Under the pieces are notes generated by a model, which was not told the DNA's origin, ran no database searches, and worked only from the letters and a program-made list of their open reading frames with translations. Source: CAXMST01 sp963700785 (GTDB lineage: Bacteria > Actinomycetota > Thermoleophilia > Solirubrobacterales > 70-9). Taken from it: a stretch of 64,000 nt of DNA. The DNA lies in NCBI GenBank assembly GCA_963700785.1, contig CAVOYZ010000011.1, positions 3,087 to 67,086 on the forward strand. Reading direction: 5' to 3'. Positions 1 to 10,355 of this stretch are shown here, piece after piece. The position numbers and the translations under genes are program-made. Each line of letters begins with the position of its first letter. The stretch's first letter is position 1.

Positions 1-827
1 TGCTGAGGTTCGCTCAGCTCCGGGACGGCCGTGAGCAGATCGCTCAGCGCCGAGTCCGGGTCCTCGGCGGTGAGCCGGTAGCCGTCGGCGATCGCGTCGA
101 CGGCGGCCGTGATCTGCGGGCGGCCCTCCTCGAGCAGCTCCGGCGTGGTGACCAGGACCAGCTCGGGGTAGCTCGGCGCACCGAAGTCGTCGACCCGCAG
201 CTCGGCGGTCGGCAGCCGCGCCGCGAGCGTCACGCCCTCCGCGTTCCAGAACGCGGTCGCGGCGTCGATCTTGCCGGCCAGCAGCGCCGGGACCGCGTCG
301 AAGCCGATCGTCACCGTGTCGACGTCGGCGAGACTGAGGCCGCCGCTCTCGAGCACCGAGCCGAGCACCGCGTCGTCGGAGGGCAGGCCGGTGATCCCGA
401 TCCGCGCGCCCGCCAGGTCGGCGGGTCTGGATACGCGGGCGGAGTCGGCGGCGATCACGGCGGCCAGCGGCCGCTGGACGATCGCCGCGATCCCGACCAG
501 ATCGGCTCCGCGCTCGCGCGCGATCGCGAGGTCGTGGATGTCCATGACCGCCAGCTCGGCGCGGTCCGAGCGCAGCAGCCGCGGCGCGTCGGTCGACGCA
601 CCGGGCTCGCGGATCGTGAGGTCGAGCCCCCGCTCGGAGAACAGCCCGCGCTGATCGGCGACGTAGATGCCGGTATGAACGGCGTTGGGCTGGAAGTCGA
701 GAACGAGATCGATCGCGGCCGCCGGCGCGCCTCCAGCTGAGGCGTCCGGTTCAGCACCGTCGCCGCCGCAGGCCACGAGGGCGAGCGAGGCGAGGACGGC
801 CGCCAGCGACGCGACGATCGAACTCAT
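1..827 (-). CDS. NMT1/THI5-like ABC transporter substrate-binding lipoprotein (3' end outside window)
   Basis: The frame is open from an ATG at 827 to the window edge, giving 275 codons without a stop. A short hydrophobic N-terminus ends in a lipobox with Cys20 (LVAC), so this is an exported lipoprotein. The DFQPNAVHTGIYVA stretch at about residues 44-57 is typical of NMT1/THI5 periplasmic-binding proteins that bring thiamine-pyrimidine precursors or related small molecules to an ABC importer. The permease and ATPase would lie beyond the left edge. A TACATT hexamer (844-839) and AGGA precede the start. The family is clear; the ligand is not determined. Confidence 0.8.
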   Translation of the reverse strand, partial: MSSIVASLAAVLASLALVACGGDGAEPDASAGGAPAAAIDLVLDFQPNAVHTGIYVADQRGLFSERGLDLTIREPGASTDAPRLLRSDRAELAVMDIHDLAIARERGADLVGIAAIVQRPLAAVIAADSARVSRPADLAGARIGITGLPSDDAVLGSVLESGGLSLADVDTVTIGFDAVPALLAGKIDAATAFWNAEGVTLAARLPTAELRVDDFGAPSYPELVLVTTPELLEEGRPQITAAVDAIADGYRLTAEDPDSALSDLLTAVPELSEPQ

Positions 828-947
828 TCCTGTGGGTCAAATGTAGAGCAGGCATGGGCCGCTGTGACGCCGGGTTTCTCGTCTACACTGCCGCCGCGTG
901 CGTCCCGCGACCCGCGGGGCCGGACACCCAACAGGAGGTTGAGCAAC

Positions 948-1694
948 GTGCAGGATCGAGGACTGGCTGCCTACATCGCAGAGCTGGTCGGAACTTTCTT
1001 CCTGGTCTTCGTGATCGGGACAGTCGTCAGTCTCTACCTCGCCGCCGGGGGGCAGGCCCAGTTCGGGTCCGACTTCGCGGTGATCGGCCTCGTTCAGGGC
1101 CTCGTGCTGTTTCTGCTCGTGATCGCGTTCTCCGGCGTCAGTGGCGGCCACTTCAACCCCGCCGTGACCACCGCCGCCGTGCTGATGAAGCGGATCAGCT
1201 CGGTCGATGCTGTCGTCTACGTACTCGCCCAGCTCTCAGGCGCCGTGCTCGGGGCCCTGCTGGTCAAGGGCCTGCTCAAGGACGAGGGTCTTGCCGCCAA
1301 CTACGGCGCGCCCGACGTCAGCCCCCTGCTTGCGAGCGACTTCGCGGGCATGGTCGTCGAGGGTCTCGGTGCGCTGATGCTGGTGCTCGCCTACGTTGCC
1401 GTGGCGATGAACCGGCGCGCCCGGCGCGAGTGGGGGCCGTTGACGATCGGCCTCACCTTCGCCTTCCTGGTCATGGTCTTCGGGCCGCTCACGGGCGGCT
1501 CGTTCAACCCCGCGCGCTGGTTCGGTCCGGCGCTGATCAGCGAGGAGTGGGGTGGCGTCTGGCCGTATATCGTCGGCCCGCTGCTCGGCGCCGTCCTCGC
1601 CGTGGGCCTGTACCGGTTCGTGATCGAGGCCGGCGAGCCGGAGAGCGAGCCCGAGAAGCTCGTCCGGCAGCTGACCGCCGCCGCGGCGAACTGA
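948..1694 (+). CDS. Aquaporin / glycerol-facilitator family channel
   Basis: MIP-family membrane channel of 248 residues for water or small neutral solutes. Both half-helix signatures are present, HFNPAVT in the first half and SFNPARW in the second, among about six hydrophobic segments. The GTG at 948 was chosen because AGGAGG (933-938) lies nine bases upstream and the protein then begins at the first transmembrane helix; the open frame runs further upstream to 864 without a similar signal. A TACACT hexamer at 884-889 could be its -10. The gene is divergent from the lipoprotein and ends at a strong hairpin. AqpZ-like water versus glycerol selectivity was not resolved. Confidence 0.9.
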   Translation: MQDRGLAAYIAELVGTFFLVFVIGTVVSLYLAAGGQAQFGSDFAVIGLVQGLVLFLLVIAFSGVSGGHFNPAVTTAAVLMKRISSVDAVVYVLAQLSGAVLGALLVKGLLKDEGLAANYGAPDVSPLLASDFAGMVVEGLGALMLVLAYVAVAMNRRARREWGPLTIGLTFAFLVMVFGPLTGGSFNPARWFGPALISEEWGGVWPYIVGPLLGAVLAVGLYRFVIEAGEPESEPEKLVRQLTAAAAN

Positions 1695-1699
1695 CTCCC

Positions 1700-1726
1700 G
1701 ACGGGGCGCCTGGCCGGCGCCCCGTC
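1700..1726 (+). terminator. Hairpin terminator after the aquaporin gene
   Basis: Perfect 11-bp inverted repeat (arms GACGGGGCGCC and GGCGCCCCGTC) with a 5-base loop, beginning five bases after the aquaporin stop. There is no long T run, as is usual in GC-rich actinobacteria. Confidence 0.7.
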
Positions 1727-1750
1727 GTCGTTCCGGGGTCGGCGGGCTCA

Positions 1751-1756
1751 TATGCT
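1751..1756 (+). promoter_or_regulatory. -10 hexamer TATGCT of a leaderless fbiC transcript
   Basis: TATGCT ends seven bases before the ATG at 1764, placing the expected transcription start at the start codon. The alternative in-frame ATG at 1752 lies inside the hexamer, which argues for 1764. Confidence 0.6.
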
Positions 1757-1763
1757 TGGGGCG

Positions 1764-3989
<2,226 letters not shown>

Positions 3990-4090
3990 GCGGCGACCAC
4001 GTCGGCGCTCGAGCGCGGCGATTGCGGCCTCGGCATCCGGCTAGGGTTCAGCGCTGCAGCCGGGGCGCCGGCGGAAAGAGAGGAGCGGTG

Positions 4091-4489
4091 ATGGCTGACT
4101 ACACGGTGAAGCGACTCGAGGACTTCGAGGCCGTCTTCGGAGGCGGCTTCTTCCGCGTCCGCGCCGGGCTCGGCGTCACCTCGTTCGGGCTCGCGGTGAT
4201 GGAGTTCCCGGCCAATTTCGAGAACTACCCGGAGCACACCCAGGAGCACGACTCCCAGGAGGAGGTCTACACGGTGCTCGAGGGCCGGGCGCTGCTCGAG
4301 GTCGGCGGCGATACGGTCGAGCTGGTCCCGGGTGTCTGGGCGCGGGTCGGTGCGGCCGAGCGCCGGACCCTGAGGACGGAGGATCAGCCCGCGCGGGTGC
4401 TGGCGATCGGCGGGATACCGGGCGAGCCCTACGAGGCGCCGGACTTCACCGAGGAGGGTGCGCCGGATCCCCTCGGAAGCAAGTTCTGA
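4091..4489 (+). CDS. Cupin-domain protein
   Basis: Small 132-residue single cupin. The EHTQEHDSQEEVYTVLEG stretch around residues 38-55 contains the His and Glu positions of cupin motif 1, and the following GG, LVPGVWARV and AERR segments fit the barrel. The start at 4091 follows a purine-rich GAGAGGAGCGG. It lies between fbiC and the convergent cofE with only seven bases to the cofE stop. No catalytic role can be assigned; the F420 neighbourhood is suggestive only. Confidence 0.8.
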   Translation: MADYTVKRLEDFEAVFGGGFFRVRAGLGVTSFGLAVMEFPANFENYPEHTQEHDSQEEVYTVLEGRALLEVGGDTVELVPGVWARVGAAERRTLRTEDQPARVLAIGGIPGEPYEAPDFTEEGAPDPLGSKF

Positions 4490-4496
4490 GGCCGCC

Positions 4497-5243
4497 TCAG
4501 CGAAACAGGTCCTCGGTCGCCGCGCGCTGCAGGGCCGCGGCCCCGGGCCCGTCTGCGCCGACCTCGATCGCGAGGCCGCGGGCGATGACGACCGGGGTCC
4601 CCGCGACCTTGTCGCGGGCGAGATCCGCAGCCGCGGCGATCTGATCGGCGACGGCGATCGAGGTTGCGGTCAGCGGGCGGCCGTGGCTGTCGTGGCGGCC
4701 CCGCCAGTCGTCCAGCGGCTCGATCCCGGCGCAGCCGATCGCCACCTCGCTCTGTCCGATCCGCCAGGGTCGCCCGAAGCTGTCGGTGACCAGCACCGCG
4801 ATCGAGGCGCCGCTGAGCTCCGAGAGCGCCGCCCGGACCTGCCGTGCGGAGCGGTCGGGGTTCGCGGGCAGCAGGGCCACGTTGCGCTCGCCGGGAACGT
4901 TTGAGGCGTCGATGCCGGCGTTCGCGCAGATCAGTCCGCACCGGGTCTCGGTGATCAGCACGCCGCCCTCGGCCCGCACGACCCTGGTGCTCTCGGCCAG
5001 CGCCAGCTCGACGATCGCGGGGTCCTTGCCGAGCTTCGCCGCCAGCGCGACCGACTTCGCGGAGGGCCGCACCGCGTCCAGGTCCCTGATCCTGCCCTCC
5101 GCCTTCGAGACGATCTTCTGCGAGATGCAGACGACATCGCCGCTCTGCAGCCGGCACCGCTCGGCGATCAGCTCCGCGATCGGGCTGCCCTCCTCGACCT
5201 CGCCGATGCCCAAGACCGGGATCAGCGCGGGCCCGCGGCTCAC
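4497..5243 (-). CDS. cofE: Coenzyme F420-0:L-glutamate ligase (CofE/FbiB N-domain type)
   Basis: Adds L-glutamate residues to F420-0 in a GTP-dependent reaction. At 248 residues it corresponds to the ligase domain alone; the C-terminal flavin-reductase-like domain of mycobacterial FbiB is absent. Family segments seen are PVLGIGEVEEGSPIAEL at the N-terminus, ISQKIVSKAEGR, TRCGLICANAGIDASN and VTDSFGRPWR. The GTG start at 5243 overlaps the cofC stop as GTGA, which decides the start and indicates translational coupling. The longer upstream open frame is the shadow of cofC. Confidence 0.93.
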   Translation of the reverse strand: MSRGPALIPVLGIGEVEEGSPIAELIAERCRLQSGDVVCISQKIVSKAEGRIRDLDAVRPSAKSVALAAKLGKDPAIVELALAESTRVVRAEGGVLITETRCGLICANAGIDASNVPGERNVALLPANPDRSARQVRAALSELSGASIAVLVTDSFGRPWRIGQSEVAIGCAGIEPLDDWRGRHDSHGRPLTATSIAVADQIAAAADLARDKVAGTPVVIARGLAIEVGADGPGAAALQRAATEDLFR

Positions 5244-5911
5244 GCGCCACCGGCGGCCGGCACGGTCGCGATCCTGCGCAGGGCCCCGGCCGTCGCGGAG
5301 CCGGTGAGCGCCCCTGACTCGAGCGCGACCAGCAGCTCGGAGAGGTCGCCCGCTGTGTCGAGGTCGAGCGCCAGCGAGCGCAGCTCGACGACCGCGCCCG
5401 AGGCGCCGGACTCCGCGGCGAGGCGAAGATGGCGCTCGCGGCTGCCCGGGCCGAACGCGGGCTCGATCAGCTCGGGTGGCCGGAGCAGCAGCCCGTTGGT
5501 GCCGCTGCCGTGCCGGTCGGGGATCACCACGACCGATCGATCGCCGAGCCCGGCGATCGCCGCGTCCAGCTCGAGCGGGTCGAGCAGCGGGCAGTCTCCG
5601 GGCAGCAGCGCCACGCACTCCACTCCCGCGGCGCGCGCCGCCTCGACCCCGATTGCCGCCGCCTCGGAGTGGCCGCTGTCGGTCGCGTCGTCGAGCAGCG
5701 TCAGATCGAGCCGCCCGGCGAGCGCGGCCACCTGGGGCTCGCCGCTGACGACGATCACCCGCTCGAGCAGCTTCGAGCGCTGCAGGGCGGCGAGCACGTC
5801 GGCGATCATCGCCTCGCTGAGCGCGGCCCGGTCGCCCGGACCGAGCGCGTCGGAGAGCCGCTGCTTGGCGGCGCCGAACCGCTTGACTGGCAGGATCGCC
5901 GCTGCCCGCAT
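5240..5911 (-). CDS. cofC: 2-phospho-L-lactate / phosphoenolpyruvate guanylyltransferase (CofC/FbiD)
   Basis: Activates the phospho-three-carbon acid with GTP, supplying the substrate for CofD. The 223-residue protein has the nucleotidyltransferase start AAILPVKRFGAAKQRL, then VALLPGDCPLLDP and PDRHGSGTNGLLL, which are nucleotide and metal binding signatures of the family. The ATG at about 5911 is chosen because the family begins at this motif; the open frame continues upstream into the end of cofD from a GTG at 5989. Second gene from the 3' end of the operon, overlapping cofE by four bases. Whether it uses lactate- or PEP-derived substrate cannot be told from sequence. Confidence 0.92.
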   Translation of the reverse strand: MRAAAILPVKRFGAAKQRLSDALGPGDRAALSEAMIADVLAALQRSKLLERVIVVSGEPQVAALAGRLDLTLLDDATDSGHSEAAAIGVEAARAAGVECVALLPGDCPLLDPLELDAAIAGLGDRSVVVIPDRHGSGTNGLLLRPPELIEPAFGPGSRERHLRLAAESGASGAVVELRSLALDLDTAGDLSELLVALESGALTGSATAGALRRIATVPAAGGA

Positions 5912-5930
5912 CGGTTCGAATGCTACGGGC

Positions 5931-6875
5931 TCAGCCCGGGGGCGCCGAGACCAGGGAGTTGCAGAAGCGGAGCGTCTCGGCGGCGACACGCCTGCGTGCT
6001 TCGGGACCGTCCATCAGCGTGTCGGTGACCGCCGCCGCGACGCCCTCGGGGGGTGGGTCCGGGTCGGCGGCATCGACGACGAGCCCATCGATCAGGCCTC
6101 GATACGCGTTCAGCACGCCGCTGGCCGACGGCTGCTCGCCGATCGCCCGCATGAACTTGTCGGTCGGTCCCTTGACGACCTCGCCGGCGACATATGGGCT
6201 GACCGCGACGACCGGCGCCCGAGCTTCCCTGAGTAGCTCGCGCATCCCCGGGAGGGCCAGGATCGGGCCGATCGAGATCACCGGGTTCGAGGGCCCGATC
6301 ACGATCGCCTCAGCCTCGCTCACCGCCTCGCGGACCTCGGCGCTCGGTGCGGCCGCCTCGATTCCGGCGAACTCGACCGCCTCGATCTCGGGCTCGGCCC
6401 GCTCGCGGACGAGGTACTCCTGAAGGCCGCGCCAGCCACTGCCCGCAATCCTGACCCGGGTGCGGACCGGCTGATCGCACATCGGCAGCACCCGCGCCCG
6501 AAGCCCGAGCCCGGCGCCGATCTCGAGTTGGGCCGCCGTCGGGCTGGCGCCGGCGTCGATCAGCGCCCGCCTGCGCAGGCAGGTCGCCAGATCGCGGTCG
6601 CTGAGGCCGAACCAGTCCGGGGCGCCGAGCCGGACCAGCCGCTCGAATACGGTGAACGAGTCGTCCTTGATTCCCCAGCCACGCTCCGGATCGATCTCGC
6701 CGCTGAGCCAGTAGCTGCAGAGGTCGGGATCGGGCGAGACGTGGACGCCGAGGGCCTCGACGTCGTCGCCCGTGTTGGCGATCACCGTCAGATCCGCGCC
6801 CAGCTCCTCCTGGGCCCCCGCGGCCAGCTTCGCGCCGCCGGTCCCGCCGGCGAGCACGACGGCCCTCAGTCCCAA
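5931..6875 (-). CDS. cofD: 2-phospho-L-lactate transferase (CofD/FbiA)
   Basis: Transfers the activated phospho-acid onto FO, giving F420-0 or dehydro-F420-0. The 314-residue protein has the family opening VVLAGGTGGAKLAAG, then VIANTGDD at residues 32-39, YWLSGEIDPERGWGIKDD and the late IGPSNPVISIGPILALPG. The TTG start at 6875 overlaps the npdG stop by ten bases and has GAGGG five bases upstream. There is a gap of about 19 bp to cofC. The four-gene order npdG-cofD-cofC-cofE implies one transcript from the promoter next to npdG. Confidence 0.94.
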   Translation of the reverse strand: MGLRAVVLAGGTGGAKLAAGAQEELGADLTVIANTGDDVEALGVHVSPDPDLCSYWLSGEIDPERGWGIKDDSFTVFERLVRLGAPDWFGLSDRDLATCLRRRALIDAGASPTAAQLEIGAGLGLRARVLPMCDQPVRTRVRIAGSGWRGLQEYLVRERAEPEIEAVEFAGIEAAAPSAEVREAVSEAEAIVIGPSNPVISIGPILALPGMRELLREARAPVVAVSPYVAGEVVKGPTDKFMRAIGEQPSASGVLNAYRGLIDGLVVDAADPDPPPEGVAAAVTDTLMDGPEARRRVAAETLRFCNSLVSAPPG

Positions 6876-7567
6876 TGGCCCTCGGTTTCGAGGTCGGTCA
6901 GCTTCAGGCCCGCGTGGGCTTTGTAGCGGGCGTTGACGGAGATCAGAAGCGGCGTGATCTGCTCCGCGATCCTCGCCATCTCCAGCGGCCCGGCGTTGAT
7001 CGCCCTGAGGCCCCCGATCCGCTCGATCAGCGCCGCGACCGGCGCCTTGTCGGCCTTGCGGTCGCCGCAGATCAGCACGTCCTCGTCGACCTGCTCGCCG
7101 AGGTCGGCGAGCTTCGGGGCCCCGACCGAGTGCAGCGCGGCAATGACGACGACGCCCTCTGGCACCATCTCGGCGGCCTGCTGGGCGGCGGAGCCCTGCC
7201 AGACCCCGAGCGAGCGGGTCGCCTTGCCGCTGACCGCGGCGGCGAGCGGCACCGTGCAGTCGACCAGCGTCTGCCCCGCCTGCAGCGCTCCGCGGAGGTT
7301 GTTGAGTGTCTCCGACTGCGCGCGGAACGGGACCGTCAGGAAGACGACCGGCCCGCGCGTCGCCGCCTCCTCGTTGGCGAGCCCCGCGACCGATGCGCCC
7401 GGCACCTGCTCGGCGATCTTCGCCGCGGCCTGCTCGGCTCGGGCGACCTCCCGGGAGCCGATCACGACCTCGACGCCCGCGGTCGCCCAGCGGACCGCGA
7501 GCCCGTAGCCGAGCGCGCCGGTGCCGCCGATGATCGGGATCGGGCTGCTCGACTCATCGGGCGACAT
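6866..7567 (-). CDS. npdG: F420H2:NADP oxidoreductase (NpdG/Fno family)
   Basis: Moves hydride between NADPH and F420, linking the deazaflavin pool to NADPH. The 233-residue Rossmann protein opens with PIIGGTGALGYGLAVRWA and VVIGSR, the NADP-binding region, and continues with VVFLTVPF and INAGPLEMARIAEQITPLL, which match the family. First gene of the operon; its ATG at 7567 lies eight bases after a TAGACT hexamer, so the operon is probably made from a leaderless mRNA. Co-transcription of the reductase with cofactor assembly genes suggests F420H2 made from NADPH is the working reductant. Confidence 0.92.
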   Translation of the reverse strand: MSPDESSSPIPIIGGTGALGYGLAVRWATAGVEVVIGSREVARAEQAAAKIAEQVPGASVAGLANEEAATRGPVVFLTVPFRAQSETLNNLRGALQAGQTLVDCTVPLAAAVSGKATRSLGVWQGSAAQQAAEMVPEGVVVIAALHSVGAPKLADLGEQVDEDVLICGDRKADKAPVAALIERIGGLRAINAGPLEMARIAEQITPLLISVNARYKAHAGLKLTDLETEGHWD

Positions 7568-7605
7568 CGCCCGCGAGTCTATTCACCGGATAACGTCCTC
7601 TGTCG
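7568..7605. promoter_or_regulatory. 38-bp divergent promoter between npdG and a thioesterase gene
   Basis: Two back-to-back -10 hexamers: TAGACT on the minus strand (7581-7576, eight bases before the npdG ATG) and TAACGT on the plus strand (7591-7596, nine bases before the ATG at 7606). Only nine bases separate the hexamers, so the -35 region of each promoter reaches into the opposite gene. Confidence 0.6.
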
Positions 7606-8040
7606 ATGGCCGGCTCCGCGCAGTTCCCGAAGCCCGAGCGCGCTCCCGGCGGGCCGCTGGAGATGGCGGTCGGCGCTGAGCGCAGCGACGAGTTCACCGT
7701 CGAGGGTCCGCTGCTGACCGACGTAGGCGGCACCCTCGGGACCGCGGTCCTCTCGACGCCGGGAATGATCGCGATGATGGAGCGGACCGCGGCCGTGCTC
7801 TCCTACGAGCGGCTCCCCGAGGGGACGGCGACGGTCGGCTTCGAGGTCTGCGTCAAGCACGTCGGTGCCGCGGCCGAGGGGGCGACTTGCACGGTCAGCG
7901 CCAAGCTGACCGAGGTGATCGACGACCGCAAGCTGTTCTTCGACGTCGAGGTCCGCGAGGGCGAGCGGACGATCGGGGTCGGCACCCATCAGCGACGGGC
8001 GATCCCGACCGGGCCCGGCCCCGATGGCCCTGATGGCTGA
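7606..8040 (+). CDS. Hotdog-fold thioesterase, fluoroacetyl-CoA-thioesterase-like
   Basis: Protein of 144 residues resembling single-domain hotdog thioesterases of the FlK-like group: a central LSTPGMIAMMERTA helix, then VGFEVCVKHVGAAAEGATC strands and a C-terminal GERTIGVGTHQR strand. Such enzymes hydrolyse short acyl-CoAs; the true substrate is unknown. The start follows the leaderless TAACGT promoter. The gene overlaps the start of the HMG-CoA lyase-like gene, consistent with a shared acyl-CoA role. A fluoroacetate-specific function should not be assumed. Confidence 0.7.
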   Translation: MAGSAQFPKPERAPGGPLEMAVGAERSDEFTVEGPLLTDVGGTLGTAVLSTPGMIAMMERTAAVLSYERLPEGTATVGFEVCVKHVGAAAEGATCTVSAKLTEVIDDRKLFFDVEVREGERTIGVGTHQRRAIPTGPGPDGPDG

Positions 8041-8956
8041 GTACCCGGACCGGGCGCGGATTCGCGAGGTCGGCCCCCGGGACGGCTTTCAGAACGAGCC
8101 CGAGGTGATCCCCACCGCGGAGAAGATCCGCCTGATCGATCTGCTCGCCGACGCCGGCCTCGAGCGGCTCGAGGTCGCCTCCTTCGTGCGCGCCGACGTG
8201 ATCCCCCAGCTTGCCGACGGGCCCGAGGTGCTGGCCGGCATCGATCGGCGCGACGGCGTCGCGTACTCGGTGCTGATTCCGAACGAGCGTGGCCTCGACA
8301 ACGCGCTCGCCAGCCGCGACCGCTTCGACGAGGTCAGCGTCTTCCTCTCCGCCTCGGAGACGCACAACCGCAACAACGTGAACCGCACGATCGCCGAGTC
8401 CCTCGAAGGCCTCGAGCGGGTCGTCGGCCGCGCCGCCGAGGCCGGGCTGCGCTGCGAGGGCGTGATCGCGACCTCGTTCGGCTGCCCCTACGAGGGCGAG
8501 GTGCCGATCGCGCGGGTGCTGGAGCTAGCGGCGAAGCTGCGCGAGTTCGGCTGCGAGGAGGTCGGCTTCGGCGACACGACCGGGATGGCGAACCCGCGCC
8601 AGGTCGGCGAGTTCTACGCCGAGGCGCTCGAGCGGCTCGACGGGGTCGAGCTCACCGCCCACTTCCACAACACCCGGGGCCAGGGCCTCGCCAACGTGCT
8701 CGCCGCGCTCGAGCGCGGGATCGCCTCGTTCGAGTCGAGCTTCGGCGAGCTCGGCGGCTGCCCGGTGCCGCCCGGCTCGACCGGCAACGTCTCGACCGAG
8801 GACGTCGTCTCGATGCTGCATGAGATGGGGATCGAGACCGGCATCGACCTGCCGAAGCTGATCGACGCCTCCCGCGCCGTCCAGGACCTCCTCGGCCGCC
8901 AGCTCGGCGCCCACGTGCTCAAGGCCGGGCCGGTGGACTGGCACCGGGGCGGGTAG
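8024..8956 (+). CDS. Hydroxymethylglutaryl-CoA lyase-like TIM-barrel enzyme
   Basis: 310-residue HMGL-like enzyme that probably cleaves a 3-hydroxy-3-methylglutaryl-CoA type substrate to acetyl-CoA and a keto acid, as in leucine breakdown. Seen are the barrel start REVGPRDGFQNE (family RDGLQNE), metal-ligand HFHNTRGQG and the loop GGCPVPPGSTGNVSTED with the catalytic Cys. Two in-frame ATGs, 8024 and 8033, are possible; both overlap the thioesterase end, so translation is likely coupled. The N-terminal Leu-to-Phe change in the RDG motif is mild. Other DRE-TIM lyases are possible. Confidence 0.85.
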   Translation: MALMAEYPDRARIREVGPRDGFQNEPEVIPTAEKIRLIDLLADAGLERLEVASFVRADVIPQLADGPEVLAGIDRRDGVAYSVLIPNERGLDNALASRDRFDEVSVFLSASETHNRNNVNRTIAESLEGLERVVGRAAEAGLRCEGVIATSFGCPYEGEVPIARVLELAAKLREFGCEEVGFGDTTGMANPRQVGEFYAEALERLDGVELTAHFHNTRGQGLANVLAALERGIASFESSFGELGGCPVPPGSTGNVSTEDVVSMLHEMGIETGIDLPKLIDASRAVQDLLGRQLGAHVLKAGPVDWHRGG

Positions 8957-8959
8957 AGT
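8954..8959 (+). promoter_or_regulatory. -10 hexamer TAGAGT of a leaderless transcript
   Basis: TAGAGT overlaps the stop codon of the lyase gene and ends seven bases before the GTG at 8967. Confidence 0.5.
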
Positions 8960-8966
8960 TGCCGCC

Positions 8967-9365
8967 GTGAAGTCCGACGCCTTCGTCGAAGCGGTGCACG
9001 CCCGCTCCCGCGAGCAGCTCGAGGCCTGCTTCGCTCCCGACGCGCGCTTTCTCAGCCCGGTCGTCTTCGCGCCGTATGAGGGCCGCGACGTCGTCGTGAT
9101 GATCCTCACCGAGGGGGCGATGAAGGTCTTCTCCGACGACTTCCACTACGTCCACCGGTTCGAGAACGAGGACGCCGCCGCGCTGGTCTTCAAGGCGAGC
9201 GTCGGCGACCGCGAGGTTGACGGGCTCGATCTGCTGAGCTTCGACGAGGACGGCCTGATCACCGAGCTGAAGGTGATGGTGCGGCCGATGAGCGGCCTGA
9301 ACGAGCTCGCCCGCGCAATGGGCGAGCGCTTCGAGGCGCTCGGCCTGGTCACGCCCAAGGTCTGA
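8967..9365 (+). CDS. NTF2-fold (SnoaL-like) small protein
   Basis: 132 residues with the cone-fold pattern: an N-terminal helix ending in FAPDARFLSPVVF, GRDVVVMILTEGAMKVF, then alternating strands including ALVFKASVGDREVDGLDLLSFDEDGLI. The family contains isomerases, hydrolases and ligand-binding proteins, so function is open. The GTG start follows TAGAGT with a seven-base spacer and no Shine-Dalgarno sequence. It is the last clear member of the acyl-CoA gene run before the dehydrogenase. Confidence 0.75.
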   Translation: MKSDAFVEAVHARSREQLEACFAPDARFLSPVVFAPYEGRDVVVMILTEGAMKVFSDDFHYVHRFENEDAAALVFKASVGDREVDGLDLLSFDEDGLITELKVMVRPMSGLNELARAMGERFEALGLVTPKV

Positions 9366-9459
9366 TCAGCGAGCGGCCGTGCAGGGGCGCTAGGCTCCCG
9401 GCCCGTTCTCGTCAAAGCGCCGCAAGCGGCCAGCAGCACCCAGGAGGCCTCGAGCTCAG

Positions 9460-10345
9460 ATGTCGATCAGCAAGGTAGGAGTCGTCGGAGCGGGCCTGAT
9501 GGGCCACGGGATCGCCCAGGTCTGTGCCCAGGCCGGTTGGGACGTGGTGGTGCGCGAGGTCTCCGACGAGAAGCTCGCCGCGGGAATCGGCAAGATCGAG
9601 AAGCAGCTCGGCCGGGCGGTCGAGAAGGGCAAGATCGAGCAGGCCGACGCCGACGCGATCCGCGGTCGGATCGAGGGCACGACCGACTACGGCGCGCTCG
9701 CCGACTGCGACCTGGTGATCGAGGCGATGACCGAGGATCTCGAGGGCAAGCTCGAGATGTGGAGGGAGGTCGACGCGGATCGTCAAGGACGATGCGTTCT
9801 TCGCGACCAACACCTCCTCGCTCGCGGTGATCGATCAGGCCGCCGCGACCACCCGTCCGGACCGCTTCCTCGGACTCCACTTCTTCAACCCGGCGCAGGT
9901 GATGCCGCTGCTCGAGGTGGTGCAGACCGTGACCACCTCAGAGGAGGCGCTGAAGCTCGGCTTCGAGGTCGGCGAGAAGCTCAACAAGACGGTGGTCCAC
10001 GCCAAGGACAAGACCGGCTTCATCGTCAACCGCCTGCTGGTCCCCTACATGCTCGACGCGATTCGCGCCTACGAGGAGGGGGTCGGCTCGATCGAGGAGA
10101 TCGACACCGCGATGAAGGCCGGCGCCAACCACCCGATGGGGCCGCTGACGCTCGCCGACTTCGTCGGCCTCGACACGCTCGCCTCGATCGGCGACGTGAT
10201 GTTCGACGAGTACCGCGAGCGGCGCTTCGCGGCGCCGCCGACGCTGCGGAAGATGGTCGCCGCCGGCTGGTACGGGCGCAAGTCGGGCAAAGGCTTCTAC
10301 GACTACTCCGGCGAGCGGCCGGTGCCGAGCGACCTCGGTCTCTGA
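9460..10345 (+). CDS. 3-hydroxybutyryl-CoA dehydrogenase, one-base frameshift at 9777
   Basis: NAD(P)-dependent oxidation of 3-hydroxyacyl-CoA or the reverse. Frame 1 from ATG 9460 gives VGVVGAGLMGHGIAQVCAQ through EMWREVDA. The protein then continues one base out of frame with IVKDDAFFATNTSSL, HFFNPAQVMPLLEVV, FIVNRLLVPYM and a C-terminal FYDYSG. An extra G in GCGGATC at 9777-9778 explains the break; removing it yields a normal 294-residue enzyme. A good Shine-Dalgarno (CAGGAGG) precedes the ATG. The rest is fully conserved, so sequence error is more likely than a real pseudogene. Confidence 0.88.
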
Positions 10346-10355
10346 CCCCGCGGTT